A stretch of 7,496 nucleotides of DNA from Acidobacteriota bacterium (GTDB taxonomy: Bacteria > Acidobacteriota > Polarisedimenticolia > J045): NCBI GenBank assembly GCA_027001345.1, contig JALTMS010000112.1:1-7496 (forward strand), in the 5' to 3' direction. The notes beneath the pieces were generated by a model. The model saw only the letters and a list, made by a program, of their open reading frames with translations, made no database searches and was not told where the DNA came from. Below, piece by piece: positions 1-5,959 of this stretch (positions are counted from its first letter, which is position 1; each line of letters opens with the position of its first letter). The position numbers and the translations under genes are program-made.

Positions 1-1038
1 GTGCTGCACCGGGTCCGGGTCGAGGCCGGCCGGCTGGCGGTCGGTGACCGGGTGCTGGCGGAGGTGGATGCGGCGGGTCGGATGGGGGCTCGGCGGCATC
101 ACACGGCGACGCACCTGCTGCATGCGGCGCTGCGGGAAGTTCTCGGCTCCCACGTCAAGCAGGCTGGCTCCCTGGTTGCTCCCGAGCGCCTGCGCTTCGA
201 CTTCAGCCACTTCGAGGGGATCGGCGAGGAGGAACTGGCCGCCATCGAGGCTTTCGTCAACCGGGCCGTGATGGCGGACTACACGGTGGAGACTCGGGAG
301 ATGCCGCTCGAGCAGGCGCTGGAGTCCGGAGCGATCGCCTTTTTCGGGGATCGCTATGGGGAAACGGTGCGTGTGGTGCGAATCGATCCGGTGAGCACCG
401 AACTGTGCGGCGGCACCCACGTGGCTCGGACCGGTCAGATCGGAGTGGTGCGGATCGTCTCCGAACGCGGTGTGGCTGCGGGCGTACGGCGCATCGAGGC
501 GGTGGCGGGCATTCCGGCGCTGGCCGCCGTGGCGGCCGACCGTCGTCTGCTGGCAGAGATCGCTCGCCACCTCGGCGCTGGTGGCGAGGACGTGCTGACC
601 GCCCTCGATCGTCGCCTCGAGCGGCTGCGCCGCCTCGAGAAAGAGGTCGATGCTCTGCAACTCAAGCTCGCGCGGGGTGAGAGTGGGCAGGGTGCGGCGG
701 CAGTGACCGTGGGAGATCTGAAGGTCATCACCCGCCGGGCCGAGGGTCTCGAGCGGGGACAGCGCCGGGAACTGGCCGATTCCCTGCGCCTGCAGGATCC
801 GGCTGCCGTGGTCGTCCTCGGCGCCGCAGATGGTGGCAAGGCCTCGCTCCTCGTGGCTCTCGGCAAGACCGCCGCCGAGCGGATCGACGCCCGGAAGGTG
901 ATTCGGGTGCTCGGTCCACTGGTCGGTGGCGGTGGGGGCGGACGGCCCGACCTGGCCGAGGCGGGAGGCAAGCGTCCCGAAGCCATCGACCAGGCCCTGG
1001 CCGCGGCTCCCGGGGCGGTCGAGGAGCTACTGGCCTGA
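1..1038 (+). CDS. alaS: Alanyl-tRNA synthetase, C-terminal part (5' end outside window)
   Basis: This enzyme charges tRNA-Ala with alanine in the cytoplasm and hydrolyses mischarged Ser- or Gly-tRNA-Ala. The visible 345 residues are the post-catalytic part. The editing domain carries the metal-ligand motif HHTATH (residues 33-38) and the matching CGGTH (136-140), so H34, H38, C136 and H140 are the expected ligands. Between them lie the family landmarks QAGSLV (54-59) and RFDFSHF (65-71). A charged helical stretch at about 200-226 fits the coiled coil before the C-Ala/DHHA1 domain, which ends in a glycine-rich GGGGGGRPDLAEAGG (309-323) typical of AlaRS. Bacterial AlaRS is usually about 870-900 residues, so roughly 60% of the gene lies upstream. 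The GTG at base 1 is an internal valine codon, not a start. The stop is TGA at 1036-1038, 29 bp before the lytic transglycosylase, so the two may be co-transcribed. Identification is very secure. Confidence 0.97.
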   Translation: MLHRVRVEAGRLAVGDRVLAEVDAAGRMGARRHHTATHLLHAALREVLGSHVKQAGSLVAPERLRFDFSHFEGIGEEELAAIEAFVNRAVMADYTVETREMPLEQALESGAIAFFGDRYGETVRVVRIDPVSTELCGGTHVARTGQIGVVRIVSERGVAAGVRRIEAVAGIPALAAVAADRRLLAEIARHLGAGGEDVLTALDRRLERLRRLEKEVDALQLKLARGESGQGAAAVTVGDLKVITRRAEGLERGQRRELADSLRLQDPAAVVVLGAADGGKASLLVALGKTAAERIDARKVIRVLGPLVGGGGGGRPDLAEAGGKRPEAIDQALAAAPGAVEELLA

Positions 1039-1067
1039 GTTCCTGGGTCGGACCTATCTTCCTGAAG

Positions 1068-1646
1068 ATGAAGACTGTTCTTCCGTACTGCGGGGCGGTC
1101 GTCGGGAGCCTGCTGCTGCTTGCCTCCCCGGCTCCGGTGAGGGCCGGCCAGGAGCCGCCGTCGGCTCCACTCGCGCCCTACCAGCGGCTGATCGAGACCG
1201 TCGCCGAACGCCACGGGCTCGACCCCCGTCTGTTCGCCGCGCTGGTGGAGACCGAGTCGGCCCGGCAGTCCGGGGCGGTCTCGACTGCCGGTGCCGTCGG
1301 CCTGGCCCAACTGATGCCCGAGACGGCCCGTCGCTTCGGGGTTCGGGACCCCGCCAATCCGGAAGACAATCTCGATGGTGCCGCCCGCTATCTGCGCTGG
1401 CTGCTCGATCGCTTTCGGGGACGTGTGGACCTCGCCCTGGCGGCTTACAACGCGGGGGAGGGGGCTGTCGATCGGCATGGCGGGATCCCGCCCTACCGGG
1501 AAACGATGACATTCGTTACGAAAGTGATGACGCGGGCGGGCCTTCGTCGAGTCCCCGGCAGGACTCCGCCCGGGCCCGCGCGGCTCGTTCAGCGCCCGGA
1601 CGGGACTCTCGTGATCACCAACCGGCCCCCGGGAGCTGATCGCTAA
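1068..1646 (+). CDS. Secreted lytic transglycosylase, SLT domain (Slt70/MltC-like)
   Basis: A 192-residue exported murein lytic transglycosylase, expected to cleave the MurNAc-GlcNAc bond of peptidoglycan in the periplasm. Residues 1-26 form a signal peptide (hydrophobic stretch about 9-20, signal-peptidase I-type site VRA|GQ). The SLT catalytic domain covers about 37-160. Its motif ETES holds the likely catalytic Glu63, followed by AVSTAGAVGLAQLMP (70-84), a DNLDGAARYLRWLL-type segment (from about 100) and AAYNAGEGAV (125-134), all in the order seen in this family. The C-terminal tail LVQRPDGTLVITNRP (173-187) resembles the short beta tail often found after SLT domains. The protein is small, with little beyond the domain. 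The ATG start is favoured because the signal peptide begins there; the Shine-Dalgarno is weak, which is compatible with read-through or coupling from alaS 29 bp upstream. No terminator is visible behind it. Confidence 0.92.
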   Translation: MKTVLPYCGAVVGSLLLLASPAPVRAGQEPPSAPLAPYQRLIETVAERHGLDPRLFAALVETESARQSGAVSTAGAVGLAQLMPETARRFGVRDPANPEDNLDGAARYLRWLLDRFRGRVDLALAAYNAGEGAVDRHGGIPPYRETMTFVTKVMTRAGLRRVPGRTPPGPARLVQRPDGTLVITNRPPGADR

Positions 1647-1721
1647 GTTCCGTATTTGCTGTTGTTTGCCAGGTCTTTCGTCGCCGCTGTCGCGGGCCGT
1701 GCGATTTTGAGAAAAAGGTTC

Positions 1722-1749
1722 TTGACTCCCCTTCGCTTCGGCGTACTTT
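1722..1749 (+). promoter_or_regulatory. Candidate sigma70-type promoter of A1-B1
   Basis: TTGACT (1722-1727, 5 of 6 matches to TTGACA) and TACTTT (1744-1749) are separated by 16 bp. An A/T-rich run at about 1704-1718 lies just upstream and could act as an UP element. A transcript would start near 1756 and carry a leader of about 178 nt. The same arrangement, with the same 16-bp spacing, occurs before A2 and in weaker form before A3. The -10 match is only moderate. Confidence 0.5.
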
Positions 1750-1756
1750 CCGCTCG

Positions 1757-1934
1757 AGCCGGAGTAGCTCGCCGGTCCCCCGGTGGCGGCTGCGGCGCGA
1801 AAGGTCAAAACTTGAACAGCAAACAAAAGAAAGGGGGTCGGTTCGTCGGGTCAGGCAAAACAAAGCAGATCAAAACGAAGCAAAAAAGAAGTTGGTAGAG
1901 AGACGGTAACCAACCAAGGAAAAGGAGCCATTCA
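1757..1934 (+). promoter_or_regulatory. Long A-rich 5' leader of A1-B1 with direct repeat and hairpin
   Basis: This gene-free stretch between the lytic transglycosylase and A1 changes composition sharply. After a GC-rich, potentially folded start (about 1758-1800), bases 1803-1934 are rich in A and poor in C and T, unlike everything around them. It holds an imperfect direct repeat CAAAACAAAGCA (1856-1867) and CAAAACGAAGCA (1871-1882), 15 nt apart. A possible hairpin, GTTGGT (1891-1896) with ACCAAC (1909-1914), sits just upstream of a strong Shine-Dalgarno AAAGGAG (1921-1927, 7 nt before the A1 ATG). Such a leader suits efficient translation or mRNA stability. I recognise no known riboswitch in it, and no convincing small gene. 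Confidence 0.5.
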
Positions 1935-2798
1935 ATGAGGAAGCTGATCTACGCCGCTCTTGCTACGGCGGTGCTTCTCTCCCTCGGGTGTGCAATCACT
2001 AACTACCCGGTCATTTTCGATTCTCGTGGTCCCTGGGGCGACAGCGTCCTTGAGGATCAGTACGAGCAGGCTTACATCATCCCCAGCTCCCAGATCGCGA
2101 CCATCTTCTCCGATGGTTCTGATGAGCTCTACACGCTGGTGGCCCAGGATTGGAAGGGCGATCAGTGGCTGAAGACCTACAACAACTTCGACGCTTCCGG
2201 CGCCATCAACTTCCTGGACCAGACCTACTGTGATCCGAACCGGCAGACCGACTGCGCCGTCTGGACCGCCTGGAACGCCGATCTTCCCGACGCCTATCCC
2301 CACGGTTCCGCCCACGATCCTGAGGGTGGCCCGGGCAACAACGTCACGGACGATCCGTTCGACGGCACCATGGACGACAGCTGCTCCGGCGCTCGTTCGC
2401 TCTCTCTGCTGCTGAGCATGGGCTCCCGCATCGGTGAGTGCGGCAGCGGCGTCTGGGCCGACAAGCAGAACGCGGCTTTCGAGTTCAGCCTCCTTGAGCA
2501 GGTTTCCTTCCGCGGCAAGGACGTCTACGAGCTTCCTATCGACAGCTCCATCGCCTCCTTCACCCTCACGGGCCAGGATGGCACCGTTGGTGAGGCCCCG
2601 ATTTATGGCCGCTTCAACGGTTATGTCGACAGCGAGCTGCGGCTGGCTTTCCCCGTCACCCCGAACATGAAGTACCAGCTGCGCGCCCTCGAGAACTGGG
2701 TCGACGCTCATGGCAGCTACATTCAGGTCGATGTGACCTACGGCTCCATGAACGCCAGCTTCAACGTCAACGTCCAGACCCTCGCCGATCGTTTCTGA
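1935..2798 (+). CDS. Array lipoprotein A1, subtype A, function unknown
   Basis: A 287-residue predicted lipoprotein. Residues 1-18 are a short n-region (MRK) and a hydrophobic core ending SLG, and Cys19 is the probable lipidated residue; the site fits the general lipobox pattern although Ser at -3 is less usual. The mature N-terminus is CAITNYPVIFDSRGPW. Ala at +2 would favour the outer membrane under the E. coli sorting rule, which may not hold here. Four more cysteines (99, 107, 150, 169) are invariant in the array and could form two disulfides. Landmarks are SDGSDELYT (59-67), FLDQTYCDPNRQTDC (93-107), NNVTDDPFDG (135-144), CSGARSLSLLL (150-160), SRIGECG (164-170) and PNMKYQL (243-249). 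A Gly/Pro-rich stretch at about 115-136 is absent from subtype B. No known domain, enzyme motif or membrane segment is recognised. It starts the first A-B unit, 58 bp before B1, with a strong ribosome-binding site. Confidence 0.85.
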   Translation: MRKLIYAALATAVLLSLGCAITNYPVIFDSRGPWGDSVLEDQYEQAYIIPSSQIATIFSDGSDELYTLVAQDWKGDQWLKTYNNFDASGAINFLDQTYCDPNRQTDCAVWTAWNADLPDAYPHGSAHDPEGGPGNNVTDDPFDGTMDDSCSGARSLSLLLSMGSRIGECGSGVWADKQNAAFEFSLLEQVSFRGKDVYELPIDSSIASFTLTGQDGTVGEAPIYGRFNGYVDSELRLAFPVTPNMKYQLRALENWVDAHGSYIQVDVTYGSMNASFNVNVQTLADRF

Positions 2799-2856
2799 TC
2801 TGCTAGCTGACGGACGACGTGAAGGAAACTGAATACAACGATAGGAGCGAGAAACC

Positions 2857-3672
2857 ATGAGGAAGCTGCTCTACAGCGTGCTCTGCCTGGCCCTGCTTGC
2901 CTCCCTGGGCTGCGCGATCACCAACTACGGCGTCATCACTGACGACCGTGCTGACTTCTCCGGTGTCATCCGGACTGGCCACAAGGCCTACGTGACCCCG
3001 ACTTCTCAGATCGCCACGATCTACAGCGACGGTTCTGACGAGCTGTTCACGATGGTTTACCAGAACCAGTACGCTGACCGTAAGCTCTACACCTTCAACA
3101 ACTTCGATCCGACCGCGTCTGTCCTCTTCCTGGACCAGACCTACTGCGACTGGCGTTATGAGGGCTGTGAGATCACCCGCGCCTGGGATCCGCACCAGGA
3201 TGAGCTGGATGATCCGTTTGACTTCGAGTTCTTCGAGGATTGTTCCGGCGCCCGCTCCCTGAGCCTGCTCGTTTCCCAGAGCAGCCGCCTCGGTGAGTGT
3301 GGTGATCGCGTCTTCGCCGACCTGCAGAACCTGGCCGGTGAGTTCGCCGACCTGCCCGTCACCCAGTTCCGTGGCGAGGCCGCCTACGTGATTCCGGTCA
3401 ACGCCGGTAACACCAACGTGACCGTCACCACCCCTGAGGGTGTGACCGCCAGCGTCCCGCTTTACGGCCAGTTCACCGGTTTCGTGACCGAGAAGCTCCA
3501 GGTCGTGATCCCGATGACTCCGAACATGAAGAGCCAGCTGAACTGGGCCCGTAACTTCGTGGACCAGAACGGCAACCTCGGCACCGTGGAGATCCAGTAC
3601 GGCTCCCTCAACGGCACTGTCAGTGTGGCAGTGGCCCGCGACGGCCTGCTCCACAACGCGAACCGCTTCTGA
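2857..3672 (+). CDS. Array lipoprotein B1, subtype B, function unknown
   Basis: A 271-residue predicted lipoprotein, paralogous to A1 but shorter. Its signal sequence ends SLG|C with lipid Cys19, and the mature N-terminus is CAITNYGVITDDRADF. The shared scaffold is clear: SDGSDELFT (57-65), FNNFD (80-84), FLDQTYCD (91-98), DDPFD (118-122), CSGARSLSLL (129-138), SRLGECG (143-149) and PMTPNMKSQL (219-228). Cysteines 97, 104, 129 and 148 match those of subtype A. The loop between the first and third of these is about 19 residues shorter than in A1 because the Gly/Pro-rich insert is missing. The protein ends NANRF. AGGAG (2843-2847) lies 9 nt before the ATG. It is the second gene of the A1-B1 unit and is followed by a strong terminator. 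No known family is recognised; mature B1 is about 94% identical to mature B2. Confidence 0.85.
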   Translation: MRKLLYSVLCLALLASLGCAITNYGVITDDRADFSGVIRTGHKAYVTPTSQIATIYSDGSDELFTMVYQNQYADRKLYTFNNFDPTASVLFLDQTYCDWRYEGCEITRAWDPHQDELDDPFDFEFFEDCSGARSLSLLVSQSSRLGECGDRVFADLQNLAGEFADLPVTQFRGEAAYVIPVNAGNTNVTVTTPEGVTASVPLYGQFTGFVTEKLQVVIPMTPNMKSQLNWARNFVDQNGNLGTVEIQYGSLNGTVSVAVARDGLLHNANRF

Positions 3673-3700
3673 TCTGAGTTTCACCGCCTGACTTGACGCA

Positions 3701-3728
3701 GGGGCGGCCTTCGGGCCGCCCCTTTTTT
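3701..3728 (+). terminator. Strong intrinsic terminator after B1
   Basis: A perfect 9-bp stem, GGGGCGGCC (3701-3709) with GGCCGCCCC (3714-3722), closes a TTCG loop, giving the extra-stable C(UUCG)G tetraloop. It is followed directly by six T (3723-3728). It lies 28 bp after the B1 stop and separates the first A-B unit from the second. Confidence 0.93.
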
Positions 3729-3836
3729 ATTCCCGCATCGGCTCGCAGGAATACATGATCGTTCGCCGGCTCCCGTCATGATCCCGGAGAGAGGAAACAA
3801 GGGTCCGAGCTGGGGGAATATTCGGCCAATTTCTCC

Positions 3837-3864
3837 TTGCGCGCTGCCCGTCTCCCCGTACCTT
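3837..3864 (+). promoter_or_regulatory. Candidate promoter of A2-B2
   Basis: TTGCGC (3837-3842) and TACCTT (3859-3864) are 16 bp apart. The flanks match the A1 promoter (CTTG at the -35 and CGTACYTTCC at the -10, at the same distance). The palindrome GAATATTC (3816-3823) lies just upstream. A start near 3871 would give a short leader of about 35 nt before the A2 ATG, unlike the long A1 leader. Each element alone matches the consensus weakly; support comes mainly from similarity to the A1 region and the position right after a terminator. Confidence 0.42.
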
Positions 3865-3905
3865 CCCGGAACATTCGTCAGAGAAACCACAACAAGGAGC
3901 CACTC

Positions 3906-4769
3906 ATGCGCAAGACGATGTATCTGGTTTTGGCCGTTGGTCTTCTGGGGAGCCTCGGCTGCGCCATCACGAACTATCCGGTGATCTTCGACAGCCGCGG
4001 TCCGTGGGCCGACAGCGTGCTCGAGGATCAGTACGACCAGGCCTACATCATCCCCTCCTCCCAGGTCGCCACGATCTACTCGGACGGTTCCGACGAGCTG
4101 TACACCCTGGTCGCTCAGGACTGGAAGGGCGATCAGTGGCTCTACACCTACAACAACTTCGACGCCACCGGCGAGGTGCTCTTCCTGGACCAGACCTACT
4201 GCGATCCGAATCGGCAGACCGACTGCGCCGTCTGGACCGCCTGGAACCCGGATCTGCCCGACGCCTACCCCCACGGCTCGGCCCACGATCCCAACGGTGG
4301 GTCCGGCAACAACGTCACCGACGATCCCTTCGACGGAACGCTGAACGAGGACTGCTCGGGTGCGCGCTCCCTGTCGCTGCTGTTGTCGATGACCAGCAGG
4401 GTCGGTGAATGCGGCAGCGGCCTGTGGGCGGACAAGCAGAACGCGGCCTTCGAGTTCAGCCTGCTGGAGGCCGGCACTTTCCGTGGTCGCGATGTCTATG
4501 AACTGCCGATCGACAGCTCGATCGCGTCGTTCACCCTCAACGGCCAGGATGGTTCGGTGGCCGAGGCGCCGATTTTCGGTCGCTTCACCGGCTACATCGA
4601 CAAGGACCTGCGGCTGGCCTTCCCGGTGACGCCCAACATGAAGTACCAGCTCCGTGCTCTCCAGTCATGGATCGATGCCCACGGCAGCTACATCCAGGTG
4701 GATGTCAACTACGGGTCGCTGGCAGCCAGCTTCGATCTCCAGGTCGACACCCTGCCCGAGCGTTTCTGA
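3906..4769 (+). CDS. Array lipoprotein A2, subtype A, function unknown
   Basis: A 287-residue predicted lipoprotein, the same length as A1 and about 84% identical in the mature part (counted by eye). The start chosen is the ATG at 3906, preceded by AAGGAG 8-9 nt upstream; a longer in-frame reading from 3837 would place extra residues before the signal peptide and overlap the candidate promoter. The signal sequence MRKTMYLVLAVGLLGSLG precedes lipid Cys19. All family landmarks and the four further cysteines (99, 107, 150, 169) are at the same positions as in A1. Differences from A1 cluster in the insert, around 189-191 and near the C-terminus, which ends LPERF. It is the first gene of the second A-B unit and lies 53 bp before B2. 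The function is not recognised. Confidence 0.85.
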   Translation: MRKTMYLVLAVGLLGSLGCAITNYPVIFDSRGPWADSVLEDQYDQAYIIPSSQVATIYSDGSDELYTLVAQDWKGDQWLYTYNNFDATGEVLFLDQTYCDPNRQTDCAVWTAWNPDLPDAYPHGSAHDPNGGSGNNVTDDPFDGTLNEDCSGARSLSLLLSMTSRVGECGSGLWADKQNAAFEFSLLEAGTFRGRDVYELPIDSSIASFTLNGQDGSVAEAPIFGRFTGYIDKDLRLAFPVTPNMKYQLRALQSWIDAHGSYIQVDVNYGSLAASFDLQVDTLPERF

Positions 4770-4822
4770 TCGCGCGACGACGACATCCAGACATGCAAAG
4801 TGAGAACAAGGAGCCCACAGCG

Positions 4823-5641
4823 ATGAAGAAGATGATGACCTACGGCCTGCTGAGCCTGCTGCTACTGACCTCTCTCGGTTGCGCGATCACCAACTACGGT
4901 GTGATCACCGACGACCGGGCCGACTTCTCCGGTGTGATCCGTACCGGCCACAAGGCCTACGTCACCCCGAGTTCCCAGATCGCGACGGTTTACTCCGATG
5001 GTTCGGACGAGCTGTTCACGATGGTCTACCAGAACCAGTACGCCGACCGCAAGCTCTACACCTTCAACAACTTCGATCCGACCGCCTCGGTCCTCTTCCT
5101 GGATCAGACCTACTGCGACTGGCGCTACGAGGGCTGTGAGATCACCCGCGCCTGGGATCCGCACCAGGACGAGCTGGATGATCCGTTCGACTTCGAGTTC
5201 TTCGAGGACTGTTCCGGTGCCCGCTCGCTGAGCTTGCTGGTCAGCCAGGACAGTCGCCTCGGTGAATGCGGCGACCGCATCTTCGCCGACCTGCAGAACC
5301 TGGCCGGCGAGTTCGCCGACCTGCCCGTCACCCGCTTTCGGGGTGAGGCGGCCTATGTGATCCCGGTCAACTCGGGCAACACCAGCGTGACCGTCAGCAC
5401 CCCCGAGGGCGTCAGTGCCAGTGTGCCGCTCTACGGTCAGTTCACCGGCTTCGTCACCGAGAAGCTGCAAATCGTCGTGCCGATGACCCCGAACATGAAG
5501 AGCCAGCTCAACTGGGCTCGCAATTTCGTCGATCAGAACGGCAACCTGGGGAGTGTGGAGATCCAGTACGGCTCCCTCAACGGCACCGTCAGCCTGGCGG
5601 TGGCCCGCGACGGCCTGATCCACAACGCCAACCGTTTCTGA
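4823..5641 (+). CDS. Array lipoprotein B2, subtype B, function unknown
   Basis: A 272-residue predicted lipoprotein. The ATG at 4823 is preferred over upstream in-frame starts because it opens a normal signal sequence (MKKMMTYGLLSLLLLTSLG before lipid Cys20) and has AAGGAG at 4808-4813, 9 nt upstream. The earlier reading would overlap the end of A2 in another frame. The mature protein differs from B1 at only about 14 of 253 positions, nearly all conservative (Thr/Ser, Ile/Val), while the signal peptides differ substantially. Cysteines 98, 105, 130 and 149 correspond to those of B1. The protein ends NANRF. It closes the second A-B unit and is followed by an intrinsic terminator. No known domain is recognised. 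Confidence 0.85.
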   Translation: MKKMMTYGLLSLLLLTSLGCAITNYGVITDDRADFSGVIRTGHKAYVTPSSQIATVYSDGSDELFTMVYQNQYADRKLYTFNNFDPTASVLFLDQTYCDWRYEGCEITRAWDPHQDELDDPFDFEFFEDCSGARSLSLLVSQDSRLGECGDRIFADLQNLAGEFADLPVTRFRGEAAYVIPVNSGNTSVTVSTPEGVSASVPLYGQFTGFVTEKLQIVVPMTPNMKSQLNWARNFVDQNGNLGSVEIQYGSLNGTVSLAVARDGLIHNANRF

Positions 5642-5670
5642 CTGTAGATCATCACGAAGCGTCCACTCGA

Positions 5671-5696
5671 GGCGGCCCCCGCGGGGGCCGCCTTTT
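5671..5696 (+). terminator. Intrinsic terminator after B2
   Basis: GGCGGCCCCC (5671-5680) is the exact reverse complement of GGGGGCCGCC (5683-5692), giving an 8-10 bp GC stem with a very small loop, followed by TTTT (5693-5696). The U-tract is shorter than in the terminator after B1. It lies 29 bp behind the B2 stop. Confidence 0.82.
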
Positions 5697-5780
5697 CTCG
5701 TCAGCCCGGGCCGGACCTGACAGTGGTCGCCGGGCATGGAGGTAAGTCGCTGACAATGAGCCTCTTATTCCCCTGGCGCG

Positions 5781-5808
5781 TTGGCTGACATTTCTTTTTC
5801 CGAACTTA
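5781..5808 (+). promoter_or_regulatory. Weak candidate promoter of A3
   Basis: TTGGCT (5781-5786) and AACTTA (5803-5808) are 16 bp apart and line up with the A1 and A2 candidates: TTG at the -35 and CG(T/A)AC(T/C)T followed by CC around the -10, at the same offset. The -10 is poor against the sigma70 consensus. An overlapping CTGACA (5785-5790) could be the real -35 with a different -10. The start would be near 5815, giving a leader of about 145 nt. Confidence 0.3.
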
Positions 5809-5833
5809 TCCGTTGCACATCGGTCTGGTCACC

Positions 5834-5854
5834 GTAACGTCCTAGCAGCGTTAC
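5834..5854. repeat. Inverted repeat GTAACG-N9-CGTTAC
   Basis: Six-base perfect arms (5834-5839 and 5849-5854) are separated by 9 bp, so arm centres are about 15 bp apart. It lies just downstream of the candidate A3 start point, where it could be an operator or a small hairpin in the leader. A six-base match can occur by chance. Confidence 0.35.
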
Positions 5855-5959
5855 CCGAGCCCGTGTGCCCTTCCTGGGGAGGGAGGTACCGGTCAGGGGT
5901 GCAGGACGAGTCAGTGAGAGACGACACGGATTGGGACGGGGGACCGAAAGGAGCACCGG

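Larger units (their letters stand above)
5642..5959 (+). other. Gene-free gap of 318 bp before A3
   Basis: Apart from the B2 terminator, this stretch holds no supportable gene. It contains a candidate promoter at about 5781-5808, three copies of CTGACA (5717-5722, 5750-5755, 5785-5790) spaced 33 and 35 bp apart, a T-rich run (5791-5799) and the inverted repeat GTAACG-N9-CGTTAC (5834-5854). The last 100 bases are a purine-rich leader ending in the A3 ribosome-binding site AAAGGAG (5947-5953). The spacing hints at regulation separate from the two A-B units. Confidence 0.5.

Noticed and set aside
435..1826. 463-codon minus-strand open frame across alaS, the lytic transglycosylase and the A1 leader
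   Set aside because: It lies antisense to two firmly identified genes, is Arg/Ser/Pro-rich and low in complexity, and crosses the candidate A1 promoter. It is a GC-rich shadow.
1656..1898. 80-codon plus-strand open frame between the lytic transglycosylase and A1
   Set aside because: No ribosome-binding site, overlaps the candidate promoter and leader, and its Lys/Gln-rich end merely reads the A-rich leader.
3837..3905. N-terminal extension of A2 from the earlier ATG
   Set aside because: It would put 23 residues ahead of a normal signal peptide, has no Shine-Dalgarno and overlaps the candidate -35. The ATG at 3906 has AAGGAG and matches the other copies.
4667..4822. N-terminal extension of B2 starting inside A2
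   Set aside because: It overlaps the conserved C-terminus of A2 out of frame. The ATG at 4823 has AAGGAG and starts a signal sequence like that of B1.
1932..5737. Long open frames antisense to the array genes (about 290-308 codons on the minus strand, one opposite each of A1, B1 and B2, shorter ones opposite A2 and A3)
   Set aside because: They recur opposite homologous genes because high-GC codon use avoids the sense codons that would give antisense stops. They lack ribosome-binding sites and recognisable protein features, and their composition is Val/Gly-rich shadow sequence.
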